From CBDUQN01 sp965369375 (lineage in GTDB: Bacteria > Krumholzibacteriota > Krumholzibacteriia > Krumholzibacteriales > Krumholzibacteriaceae): a stretch of 28,904 bases of DNA. Under the pieces are notes generated by a model, which was given only the letters and a program-made list of their open reading frames with translations, was not told where the DNA came from and ran no database searches. A program made the translations under genes and the position numbers. Below are positions 6,829 to 15,115 of this stretch, piece after piece. Location of the stretch: NCBI GenBank assembly GCA_965369375.1, contig CBDUQN010000036.1, positions 1-28,904 of the forward strand. The letters are read 5' to 3'. Within the stretch, counting starts at the first letter, position 1. Every line of letters starts with the position of its first letter.

Positions 6829-8898
6829 ATGACCGAAAAAAAAGACAATAAGAGAAAAACAAAGCGGGATATTCCTCCGCAGAGACGGTGGACACCGGGC
6901 TCCCAACCCGGTCCCCAGCGTCCGTCCAAATCAATGGCCATCTGGATAATGGTGCTCGTTGTGTTTTTCCTCACATTCCTCTTCTACAATTCGGGAAGAG
7001 AGCGGAGATGGCCCATCACCTATACCCAGTTCATAAACGAAATAGAAAACGGCAATGTCGGAAGTATCAAGATAAAGGGGCTCGAGGTTCACGGCAAACT
7101 CATCAACGAGATCGCCATGTCCACCGACGAAGCGAGTACATCCATAAAAAACTTCAAGGTTATCCTGCCTTCCGAAGACAAGGATCTTCCTAAGAAGATC
7201 TGGGAATACAACCCCGATGCCCTCATCGAAGCCGAGCATCCCGGGAGCAGCGTCTGGGTGAAGGCGCTCGCCACCGCTCTGCCGCTGATCGCGATACTTG
7301 CGCTCTGGCTCATACTGATGCGCCAGATGCAGGCGGGCGGCAACAAGGCATTCTCCTTCGGCAAGAGCAAAGCGAAAATGATGGACGGCAATATGCCCAA
7401 GGTCACTTTCAACGATGTGGCGGGAGCCGATGAAGCGAAGGAAGAGCTCGAGGAGATAATCGATTTCCTCAAAGAGCCAAAGCGGTTTCAGAAGCTCGGC
7501 GGGCGCATACCGAAGGGAGTCATCCTCCTTGGACCGCCTGGAACGGGCAAGACCCTGCTGGCGAGAGCCGTAGCGGGTGAAGCCTCTGTGCCGTTCTTCA
7601 GTATGAGTGGATCCGACTTCGTCGAGATGTTTGTCGGAGTCGGCGCAAGCCGTGTCAGGGATCTCTTCGAGAAGGGGAAAAAACATGCGCCCTGCATACT
7701 CTTCATCGATGAGCTCGATGCGGTGGGCCGCCACCGTGGAGCGGGCATCGGCGGAGGTCATGACGAGCGCGAGCAGACGCTCAACCAGCTCCTCGTCGAG
7801 ATGGATGGCTTCGAATCGAATGAAGGAGTAATTTTGCTCGCGGCGACGAACAGACCCGATGTTCTCGATCCCGCGCTGCTCAGACCCGGCAGGTTCGATC
7901 GTAGAATCATCGTCGATATGCCCGACATGAAGGGACGGCTCGGCATTCTGAAGGTACACACGCGACAGATACCCCTCGCGGACGATGTCGATCTCGAGGT
8001 TATCGCAAGAGGCACGCCCGGCATGTCCGGCGCCGATCTCGCGAACATGGTCAACGAAGCAGCGCTCCTTGGCGCGAGATGGGACAAGCAAAAGGTCGGC
8101 ATGGACGAGTTCGACGAAGCCAAGGACAAGGTGCTGCTCGGACCGGAGCGCAAGAGCAGGATCATGAAAGAAGACACGAGAAGAATGACCGCGTACCACG
8201 AAGCCGGTCATGTCATTGTGGGCTCATATCTCGAGCACGCCGATCCGTTGCACAAGGTTACGATCATCCCCCGTGGCAGGGCATCAGGTGTGACCTTCTT
8301 CCTGCCCACCGACGACCGCTTCGAAGTCTCGTACGATTGGTGTATGGACACCGTAGCGCGCTCTCTCGGCGGAAGGGCCGCAGAAGAGATCGTTCTCGAG
8401 AGGATAGGGAGCGGTGCCGAAAACGATATCAAGAACGCATCAAAGCTTGTCCGCAGCATGGTTACGCAGTGGGGAATGAGCGATCGCCTCGGCCCCATCT
8501 CGTACGGCGACCATGACGAGCAGATATTCCTCGGAAGGGAACTCGCCATTCGAAAGGATTACAGCGAACACACGGCGCAGCAGATCGATGAGGAGGTGAG
8601 AAGAATCATCGAAGAGACATACAGCAGGGCGAAAACGATTCTCACGGAACACCTCGATCAACTCCACACGGTCGCGAAGGCACTGCTCGATAGAGAGTCT
8701 CTCGATGCCGAAGATATCAAGATACTGTTGAACAACGGAACCCTCCCTCCCTTTAAAAAGAAAGTACGAGCGAATAAAAACAAAGTACAAGCGAATTCCG
8801 GGTCGAACGAAGAGGAAACGGAATCGGCTGTCGCCGAAAACACAGACACGGAAGAAACCGAGCCCCCGGAAGAATCGGATGAGGTTCAGGGGAACTAG
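6829..8898 (+). CDS. ftsH: ATP-dependent zinc metalloprotease FtsH
   Basis: This is a membrane-anchored AAA+ protease that degrades misfolded membrane proteins and short-lived regulators. Residues 1-35 are a basic cytoplasmic tail; the first membrane helix is about 36-54, a periplasmic domain spans about 58-142, and the second helix is about 146-165. The AAA module has Walker A GPPGTGKT (235-242), Walker B ILFIDELDAVG (290-300) and the arginine-finger region LLRPGRFDRR (350-359). The zinc protease motif HEAGH is at 457-461. The last 50 residues form a Lys-rich then acidic tail (EEETES...EPPEESDE), which is variable in the family. Length 689 is normal. The ribosome binding site is weak. It sits between hpt and folP, as in many bacteria. 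Confidence 0.98.
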   Translation: MTEKKDNKRKTKRDIPPQRRWTPGSQPGPQRPSKSMAIWIMVLVVFFLTFLFYNSGRERRWPITYTQFINEIENGNVGSIKIKGLEVHGKLINEIAMSTDEASTSIKNFKVILPSEDKDLPKKIWEYNPDALIEAEHPGSSVWVKALATALPLIAILALWLILMRQMQAGGNKAFSFGKSKAKMMDGNMPKVTFNDVAGADEAKEELEEIIDFLKEPKRFQKLGGRIPKGVILLGPPGTGKTLLARAVAGEASVPFFSMSGSDFVEMFVGVGASRVRDLFEKGKKHAPCILFIDELDAVGRHRGAGIGGGHDEREQTLNQLLVEMDGFESNEGVILLAATNRPDVLDPALLRPGRFDRRIIVDMPDMKGRLGILKVHTRQIPLADDVDLEVIARGTPGMSGADLANMVNEAALLGARWDKQKVGMDEFDEAKDKVLLGPERKSRIMKEDTRRMTAYHEAGHVIVGSYLEHADPLHKVTIIPRGRASGVTFFLPTDDRFEVSYDWCMDTVARSLGGRAAEEIVLERIGSGAENDIKNASKLVRSMVTQWGMSDRLGPISYGDHDEQIFLGRELAIRKDYSEHTAQQIDEEVRRIIEETYSRAKTILTEHLDQLHTVAKALLDRESLDAEDIKILLNNGTLPPFKKKVRANKNKVQANSGSNEEETESAVAENTDTEETEPPEESDEVQGN

Positions 8899-8950
8899 GG
8901 GCTTCATCATCAGGACAACACTTGCTGCTCAGTAACGTTATCATTAACTC

Positions 8951-10159
8951 ATGCACTATACGCTTCGCCTGATCGAATCGAGATCCGATAACGCCTTCGA
9001 GGAACATCTCAAGCGCGCCGGTGTTGACCAAGAGGGCATCCGGATCATAAAGAGCAAAGCGCGCAACCTGATCATACGGGTGGATAACGTCTCCGCGCCG
9101 GCCGCGAACGTTCTCAAGCAACAACTCCTCTCTCTCGGTGGAGACGCAGCGGTGCACCGGGAAGCCATCACGGGGCGCAGCAAAGATTCGACCGTCTACA
9201 TCATCGCCGACGAGAGACGTCTCGCAACATTGACGAAGAAGCTCGATCACCAGCCGTTCGGCCTTGGGCATCTCGGCGAAGAGATAGCCGCGTTACTGCA
9301 GATGCGCCGCAGGCGCCCCGGGAAAATCGCATTGCCGTCCGGTGAGATCGACCTCAGCAGCGGACCGGTCATCATGGGAGTTGTCAATGTAACTCCCGAC
9401 AGTTTCAGTGACGGCGGACTCTATATCGATCCTGACAGGGCCTTCGAGCGGGCCCTCGAGATGATCGAGGAGGGTGCTGCGATCATCGATATCGGTGCGG
9501 AATCATCGAGACCCGGATCGAAGGAACTGTCACTCGCAGAGGAGACCGACCGCATAAGACCCGTCCTCGAAAAACTGGCCGGCAAGATCGAAGTCCCCAT
9601 CTCGATAGATACGAGGAAGGCGGAAGTCGCGCGACTCGCCGTTTCGTCGGGCGCGGGCATCATCAACGACATCAGCGCGGCGACGCACGATCCCGAGATG
9701 GCCCGGACCGTTCTCGACACAAAAGCGGCCCTTGTCGTCATGCATATGAAGGGAACACCTGGGAATATGCAGCACAATCCTCAGTATACGGATCCAGTGA
9801 CGGAGATCATCGAATGGCTTGGCGCGAGAACCGGCGAACTGCTCGCCGAAGGGATCCCGAATGAGAAAATAATCGTTGACCCGGGGCTCGGTTTCGGAAA
9901 AAGATTACAGGACAATCTGGAGATTCTCGATGAAATAGGAGATTTCCATAATCTTGGATTTCCCGTGATGATCGGCTATTCGCGGAAATCGTTCATCGGG
10001 ATGATAACGGGGCGAGAACCTGTCGAGAGGCTCTCCGGGGGCTTTGCGGCCCTCGGGAAGTGCCTTGACGGGGGCGTGCAGATTATTCGGGCCCATGACG
10101 TAAAAGAGACATCGGACTTCCGCAAGGTCTGGCAGGCCATCGAAAGGAGAGGGCGGTAA
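8951..10159 (+). CDS. folP: Dihydropteroate synthase with N-terminal extension
   Basis: DHPS condenses p-aminobenzoate with hydroxymethyl-dihydropterin diphosphate in folate synthesis. The TIM-barrel core begins at about residue 138: IMGVVNVTPDSFSDGG (141-156) is the diphosphate loop, followed by DIGAESSRPGS, the SIDTRKAEVA strand, NDISA, and the C-terminal GYSRKSF and RAHDV. The core alone is about 264 residues, the normal DHPS size. The first 135 residues are an extra domain of alpha/beta character with no motif I recognise; comparable N-terminal extensions occur in some anaerobes. No folK or folB is adjacent. It follows ftsH by 52 bases and cdaA begins three bases after its stop. Confidence 0.95.
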   Translation: MHYTLRLIESRSDNAFEEHLKRAGVDQEGIRIIKSKARNLIIRVDNVSAPAANVLKQQLLSLGGDAAVHREAITGRSKDSTVYIIADERRLATLTKKLDHQPFGLGHLGEEIAALLQMRRRRPGKIALPSGEIDLSSGPVIMGVVNVTPDSFSDGGLYIDPDRAFERALEMIEEGAAIIDIGAESSRPGSKELSLAEETDRIRPVLEKLAGKIEVPISIDTRKAEVARLAVSSGAGIINDISAATHDPEMARTVLDTKAALVVMHMKGTPGNMQHNPQYTDPVTEIIEWLGARTGELLAEGIPNEKIIVDPGLGFGKRLQDNLEILDEIGDFHNLGFPVMIGYSRKSFIGMITGREPVERLSGGFAALGKCLDGGVQIIRAHDVKETSDFRKVWQAIERRGR

Positions 10160-10162
10160 ACA

Positions 10163-10939
10163 GTGCACCTATTCCAGATCAGCCTCACCGTCGATATCCT
10201 CGATATAATCCTTGTTGCCTTTCTCTTCTACCGGCTCTTCCTGCTCATCAAGGGGACGAGAGCCACGCAGATGTTCATCGGCCTCTTTCTGCTCATCATC
10301 GTGTCATTTTTCGCCCAGTGGCTGAATCTGAACGCCTTGAACTGGATTCTGAGCAGCCTCAAGACGGTATGGGTGATCGCATTCGTAATCCTCTTTCAGC
10401 CGGAGTTGCGAAAGGCGCTGACCCAGCTGGGACATAACCGCATAATCGGCTTTTTCATAAAGGTGGAGGAATCGGGAACGGTGCCAGAAATCGTGAAGTC
10501 CTGCCATCAGCTCTCACAGAAGGGACTCGGAGCGATAATCGTCATCGAGCAGGATGTGGGGCTGAGAAATTATATCGAGACGGGAACACCACTCGATGCA
10601 CGGGTTACCGCAGAGTTGCTCGGAACCATCTTCACACCTCCCGGCCCGCTGCACGACGGCGCCGTTGTCATCGAAAAGAACCGGATCGTAGCGGCCGGCT
10701 GCATACTGCCGCTTTCCCAGAATCCTCGCCTCGGAAAATCTCTAGGAACCCGCCATAGAGCGGGACTCGGTCTCTCGGAGGAATCCGACGCCATCGTCAT
10801 CATCGTCAGTGAAGAGACTCGAATGATTTCTCTCGCAATCGGCGGAAAGCTGAAGCGCAAACTCGATATCAATACCCTTCGAAACGATCTCATCAGCCTC
10901 ATCGGGCTCAAGAGCGAAGAAACGGTCGCCACCTCCTGA
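10163..10939 (+). CDS. cdaA: Diadenylate cyclase CdaA (DisA_N/DAC domain)
   Basis: CdaA makes cyclic di-AMP from two ATP at the membrane. Three membrane helices fill residues 10-80, followed by the DAC domain. The catalytic motif DGA is at 165-167 (LHDGAVVI) and RHR at 197-199 (GTRHRAG). The 258-residue length is close to the family norm. The start is GTG 10163, with AAGGAG inside the end of folP (10144-10149). In Firmicutes the next genes are cdaR and glmM; here neither follows, and the operon stops at this gene. It faces the last HD-GYP gene of the minus-strand signalling operon across a 429-base gap. Confidence 0.96.
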   Translation: MHLFQISLTVDILDIILVAFLFYRLFLLIKGTRATQMFIGLFLLIIVSFFAQWLNLNALNWILSSLKTVWVIAFVILFQPELRKALTQLGHNRIIGFFIKVEESGTVPEIVKSCHQLSQKGLGAIIVIEQDVGLRNYIETGTPLDARVTAELLGTIFTPPGPLHDGAVVIEKNRIVAAGCILPLSQNPRLGKSLGTRHRAGLGLSEESDAIVIIVSEETRMISLAIGGKLKRKLDINTLRNDLISLIGLKSEETVATS

Positions 10940-11368
10940 GAATTTCTCTCTCGATAATCCGGACCTCCCGTAAATACCTCTTCACGCAATTCGGATCAAC
11001 ATCTAATGTATGAGAAAGGAGTGGCGACCTCGCACCACCACACGATCCCCTCACACCCGGGTCGGCCGACACTCCCTCTCATGAATTAAGGATCCTCATG
11101 AATCTCGAATAACCGACCTTGTCAATTGCAAGATGCGTGCTCACCACGTGAGTGCGCCGGCGGTATTTATGTAATAACTTACAAAAAAATGACTTGTGCG
11201 TGATGCGGGCAAGCGGTTTCCGTCCCGTTTCTCATGTAAAATAGTCATACATGATTCCGGGCACCCCTGATAAGCGATCGCGGCAGGTTGCCAAACTATA
11301 TAATAAAGGAAGGGCGTACGGCCCTTCCCCCGTGGAGCGTAAATGATATTTACATCTGATCGTTACGT
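10940..11368. other. Non-coding convergent junction (429 bases)
   Basis: This gap separates the ends of cdaA (+) and the REC-HD-GYP gene (-). No convincing ORF or structured RNA is seen. It holds the minus-strand terminator at 11300-11328, a wobble-containing inverted repeat at 11137-11155 (GTGCTCAC/GTGAGTGC, three-base loop) with no T tract, and the palindrome GTCGGCCGAC. I could not identify a plus-strand terminator for cdaA. Confidence 0.6.
11300..11328 (-). terminator. Terminator of the minus-strand signalling operon
   Basis: An 8-bp perfect stem (GGAAGGGC 11308-11315 with GCCCTTCC 11321-11328) has a five-base loop. On the minus strand it is followed by TTTATTATATAG. It lies about 40 bases beyond the REC-HD-GYP stop. 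The T tract is interrupted, so it may be only moderately efficient. Confidence 0.65.
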
Positions 11369-12916
11369 TTACCGCTTGATCCTGTTCTGCTCGATAAGAT
11401 TTTCGAGAAAAGTCACTATCGCCTGATCGAATTTATCCTTTTGCTTGCGCAATTGTTCGAGCGCTTCTGGAACCGTGAATGCCTTTCTATACGGCCTGTC
11501 ACTCGTCATCGCGTCGAAGCTGTCCGCAACGGCGATGATCCTCGTCCCAACCGAGATTTCCTCTCCCTTGAGGCCGTCGGGATATCCGGTGCCGTTGAGG
11601 CGTTCGTGGTGGTGGCGAACGAGATCACAGGAGGCCTCGAGAAATTTCATGTTCTTTATGATCTTTTCGCCCACCTCGGGATGACTCCGTATCATTTTCC
11701 ATTCGCTGGCCGTCAAATCAGTCGGCTTGTTGAGAATATCTTCGTATACGCCGAGTTTGCCGATATCATGAAGGGAGGCGCCGAAGCTGATGATATCGAG
11801 CTCCTTTTTCGGAAGATCCATTTCCTCGGCGAGCATTCTGGCATACCGGGCAACCCGTTCCGTATGGCCTTTCGTGTACGAATCCTTCGCCTCGATCGTC
11901 GATATAAGAACCTTGATCGTGGATACGTACGTCGCCTGAAGCTCTGCGTATAGACGGGCGTTCTCGAGCCCGGTTGCGGCCGAGTTGCAAATAGACTTGA
12001 AGATTTCGATTTCATGATCAGAAAGCTCGTTTTCATTCACTTTGTCGCCGATAAATACTATTCCGATGAGACGCGATTTGACGATAAGCGGAAAGCAGTA
12101 CGTTATGCCGAAATCGGAGATGAATTCCGCCTCTTTCTTGGCTGCGTCGGGGAGACCGGGATTCGAGAGATCGAGCACATCCTGATGCGACAGGAGATAA
12201 TTCGAAAGCCCGACGTCGCGTAACAGCCGCACCGTTTTGAGGATGCTCGCCTGGATACCCCTTCCGCCGCCATAAGAGAGATGCTCGTCGATGTCGTCAT
12301 ACGCGTAGAAGAGCGCCACCGAGCCTATTCCGAGCTGTCCGATGAGGGTGAGAGACAGAACATGGGTCAGTTCCTCGGGCTCGCGCAATCTGTTCAGATC
12401 CTGGCTCAGGCCGAACAGGGTGCGCAGATCGAGGATCTTCTTCTTGAGCTCCCTGTTGATCTTTACGTAATCTTCCTGCCCCTTCTGAACCTCGTCCTTC
12501 AGTATCAGATTCTTCTCAACCAGATTCTTCTTCTTATCCGCCTGAGAAAGAAAGTTCTCGATCTTGAGATGCATCTCTTTGAGTGAAAACGGTTTCTTTA
12601 TGTAATCCTGGGCGCCCGATCGAAAGCCCTTGATCATCGAATCCGGAATCGAATCCGCCGATATCATGATGATCGGAACATCCTTGTGTATGTCCCTGCT
12701 ACGAATTTCGTCACAAACGCGGAATCCGTCTTTCTTCGGCAAGACGACGTCGAGTACAACGAGATCGGGTTGAAACTCGTCATACCTGTCGAGCGCCTCT
12801 TCCCCGTCGTATGCGAAAGCCGTATTGTAACCCTTACCCTTGAGAGATTCTGTTAAAATCTCCACAACGTTCGGATCGTCGTCCACTACGAGTATGTTTG
12901 CGCATGAATCTTTCAT
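11369..12916 (-). CDS. REC-GAF-HD-GYP response regulator, predicted cyclic-dinucleotide phosphodiesterase
   Basis: The receiver domain (about 7-123) is complete: acidic pair D12/D13, phospho-acceptor D56 in LVVLDVVLP, and K108 in IKKPF. A coiled coil (about 127-165) leads into a GAF-like domain (about 170-325). The HD-GYP domain (about 335-510) has every expected residue: H351 in KGHTERV, the H383-D384 pair in LHDIGKLG, H412 in SHPEVG, HHERLNGTGYP at 436-446 and D465 in VADSFDAMTSDRPYR. HD-GYP enzymes of this type hydrolyse cyclic di-GMP, and some act on cGAMP. Its ATG overlaps the stop of the preceding gene by 4 bases, so the two are translationally coupled. It is the only protein in the operon with both an intact phospho-acceptor and an intact active site, hence the likely output. 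The kinase that phosphorylates it is not evident. Confidence 0.92.
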   Translation of the reverse strand: MKDSCANILVVDDDPNVVEILTESLKGKGYNTAFAYDGEEALDRYDEFQPDLVVLDVVLPKKDGFRVCDEIRSRDIHKDVPIIMISADSIPDSMIKGFRSGAQDYIKKPFSLKEMHLKIENFLSQADKKKNLVEKNLILKDEVQKGQEDYVKINRELKKKILDLRTLFGLSQDLNRLREPEELTHVLSLTLIGQLGIGSVALFYAYDDIDEHLSYGGGRGIQASILKTVRLLRDVGLSNYLLSHQDVLDLSNPGLPDAAKKEAEFISDFGITYCFPLIVKSRLIGIVFIGDKVNENELSDHEIEIFKSICNSAATGLENARLYAELQATYVSTIKVLISTIEAKDSYTKGHTERVARYARMLAEEMDLPKKELDIISFGASLHDIGKLGVYEDILNKPTDLTASEWKMIRSHPEVGEKIIKNMKFLEASCDLVRHHHERLNGTGYPDGLKGEEISVGTRIIAVADSFDAMTSDRPYRKAFTVPEALEQLRKQKDKFDQAIVTFLENLIEQNRIKR

Positions 12917-14784
12917 TGTTCCTGTTTCATCACTTTCTCTGAGCCGACCGATTTGGCTATTTCCCTTTCCATTATTTTGACGAAGCGCGTCACGACTTCC
13001 CTGTCGTAACGCAGTCCGTAGTTCTCCTTGAGCGAATCGAGAGCCTCCTTATCAGACCGCGCGGGCCTGTTGGGCCGCTCGCTGATCATGGCGGCATAAC
13101 TCTCGATAACAGATATGATGCGTGCCCCGAGAGGGATCTCCTTCCCCCGCAAGCTGCGCGGATATCCCTCACCGTTGAATCTCTCGTGATGAGATCGCAC
13201 GATCTCAACGACATCTCCGCTGAACTGCATCCGTCGAAGCATTTCGGAACCGTCTTCGGGGTGCTTCTTGATAATGCCCCACTCCTCTTTCGTCAGATCC
13301 CGGGGGCTGCGCAAGATGAGATCACTGATCTTGATCATCCCCATGTCACGAAGAACGGTTCCGTATATCACATCCTTGAAGCGCTCTTCGGGATAATTCA
13401 TATCTTTTGCAACCATGCCGACGTAACGCGAAACGAATTCCGATGTACCCTTCAGAAGCGTGTTATCCTCGATCAACGATATGAGCGTTTTTACGATTCC
13501 CAATGTCCTGTCCTGCTCCCGCTCGAAGGACACCGCGTTCTCGTATGCGGCCTGCGTGATATTTATCAGTATGCTCAAGAATTCAAAGTCTTCCTTCCTC
13601 ATCCCTCTGCCCGCAATCCTCTTGCCGAGGAGCACGAGACCGACAAGCTTGTTCTTCTGGTTGAAAGGACAGATAAATTGAAAACCTTTCTCCTCTAAAG
13701 CCTCCCTCTCTTTCTCATCCATATTGAATGAATCTATCGGGATGACGTTTCTTCCTTCTCCCGTGATCTTGATTGCCTTGGATGTTATGGATATCTCTTC
13801 CCCCGCTTCCTGCTCCAGGCCCTTTGATATAACGACCTCGAATACCTCACCGCTGTTTTCGCAGAATACCGCCGATTCGACCCCGCCCTGCGCTATCGAG
13901 GTCAGAAGAAATATATCGAGAAGTTTTTTCTTGTCCCGGACGGCGCTGAAATCCGCGCTTATGGAGAAGAGTGTCTTATACCCGAAAATTCTGCGCTTCA
14001 GACTCCTATTGAGCTCGGCATAGTCACCCTCACCCGCATCGGCTATTTCTCGCGTTTCATATTTTTTCGCCCCTGCAGTATCAATCGTCTGTGCGGCGGG
14101 CGACGAATAATCTTTGAATATCTCGGATATTACCTTCTCTGATTCAGCCAGCGTATCCCCTGCACATGAGTCACCGCTCTGCCTCTGTACCTCTTCGCTC
14201 CGACAGGCCGATTGATCGGTTCCATCGGATTCACCGGAGCTCGATTCGGCGGTGTTGTTGTAGGACATGAGGATTACATTGGGATTTTCGGCGCCTTTCC
14301 CAGGGCTATCCTCGGCAATTCCCTCAGAGGCTTCCTCAGCGCTTTCCTCTGGGCTCTCCGGCGCGGCGGCGTCCTCTGCAGCGATCCCGTCCTGCTCAGA
14401 TCTCCCATGATCCTCGGGGGGCTTTTGATCCGCTGAAACGCCGGCGCTTCCCCCGATGGCTTCTTCGAGAGACGAGCAAATCCAGATCGGCTCCTCCTCG
14501 CTCTTCAAGAACTTGAGAACGATCTCGTTTGTTACGACGAACGCCACCGTTTCTCCTCGCTCATCGCGCGACTTGACGAATTCCCTCAAAATCTTCGCGA
14601 CTCCGCCGCCGAGTGAGGCAACCTCGGAAAAATCGAAGATCACATTCTTGAAATCACGTTTCGCGCATTCATCAATGAGTTGCGTGATTTTTGATTTCTC
14701 ATGATAGCCCAGCTTCCCCGCAATTCGGAAAACCGCGGTATCAGGCTGTTCTACCTCGACTCTCTCGATCTTGGTCCTGACCAT
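12913..14784 (-). CDS. STAS-GAF-pseudo-HD-GYP protein
   Basis: The N-terminus (about 5-110) is a STAS domain like anti-sigma-factor antagonists; the segment DFSEVASLGGGVAKIL aligns with the usual D-S-S-G phospho-site, but the serines are replaced by glycines (59-61). A long acidic Ser/Glu-rich linker (about 112-255) follows, then a short coiled coil with NRSLKRRIFGYKTLFSIS, a GAF-like domain (about 270-415) and an HD-GYP domain (about 428-610). The HD pair is R479-D480 (VLRDMGMIK instead of LHDIGK), the first His of HTERV is lost (GTSEFV), and the late Asp is E561. By contrast H508 and HHERFNGEGYP (532-542) remain. Catalysis is therefore unlikely and a regulatory or partner-binding role is inferred. 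It resembles the next gene over GAF and HD-GYP, suggesting duplication. GGAG lies seven bases before ATG 14784. Confidence 0.88.
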   Translation of the reverse strand: MVRTKIERVEVEQPDTAVFRIAGKLGYHEKSKITQLIDECAKRDFKNVIFDFSEVASLGGGVAKILREFVKSRDERGETVAFVVTNEIVLKFLKSEEEPIWICSSLEEAIGGSAGVSADQKPPEDHGRSEQDGIAAEDAAAPESPEESAEEASEGIAEDSPGKGAENPNVILMSYNNTAESSSGESDGTDQSACRSEEVQRQSGDSCAGDTLAESEKVISEIFKDYSSPAAQTIDTAGAKKYETREIADAGEGDYAELNRSLKRRIFGYKTLFSISADFSAVRDKKKLLDIFLLTSIAQGGVESAVFCENSGEVFEVVISKGLEQEAGEEISITSKAIKITGEGRNVIPIDSFNMDEKEREALEEKGFQFICPFNQKNKLVGLVLLGKRIAGRGMRKEDFEFLSILINITQAAYENAVSFEREQDRTLGIVKTLISLIEDNTLLKGTSEFVSRYVGMVAKDMNYPEERFKDVIYGTVLRDMGMIKISDLILRSPRDLTKEEWGIIKKHPEDGSEMLRRMQFSGDVVEIVRSHHERFNGEGYPRSLRGKEIPLGARIISVIESYAAMISERPNRPARSDKEALDSLKENYGLRYDREVVTRFVKIMEREIAKSVGSEKVMKQEQ

Positions 14785-14809
14785 CGATCAGCTCCCTCTC
14801 CTTCTCGCA

Positions 14810-15049
14810 TTACTCCTTCGCTTCGACCACCTCTTCCTGAGCCAACCAACGATCAAGAACACTCCTCAGGAATCTCCATTCACTTCCTACCTTTTTCGCG
14901 GGTATCTTCTTTTCCTTTGCCAGACGGCAAACGGTTTTAACGTGCATCTTCAGATACTCCGCCGCTTCGACAGAGGTCATCACCTCAATCGATTCGTCAT
15001 GACCACCGATAACAATGCTTCCGTATTCATGTTGATGTTGCTTAACCAT
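14810..15049 (-). CDS. Excisionase/MerR-like helix-turn-helix protein
   Basis: This 79-residue protein has a single HTH_17-type winged-helix fold: MTSVEAAEYLKMHVKTV forms the two helices (about 24-40), then RLAKEKKIPAKKVGSEWRF makes the wing and RSVLDRWL the last helix. This is the DNA-binding module of excisionases and BldC-like small regulators. A 23-residue leader with HQHEYG precedes it; the ATG at 15049 is supported by GGAGAGG just upstream. It lies 66 bases after the CheA-like gene and 25 before the STAS gene. No integrase is nearby, so an operon regulator is likelier than an excision factor. Target and effector are unknown. Confidence 0.85.
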   Translation of the reverse strand: MVKQHQHEYGSIVIGGHDESIEVMTSVEAAEYLKMHVKTVCRLAKEKKIPAKKVGSEWRFLRSVLDRWLAQEEVVEAKE

Positions 15050-15115
15050 ATCAACCTCTCCAGTTCTTGGTGATCCGACCTCAGTACCGAATTCCAGAGA
15101 TCGGCCCGCTACAAT

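Noticed and set aside
6931..8211. Minus-strand ORF of 426 codons inside ftsH
   Set aside because: It lies wholly within the conserved AAA+ and membrane regions of ftsH and shows no motif or ribosome binding site of its own.
11137..11155. Inverted repeat GTGCTCAC/GTGAGTGC as a terminator for cdaA
   Set aside because: It has two wobble pairs, a three-base loop and no T tract on either strand.
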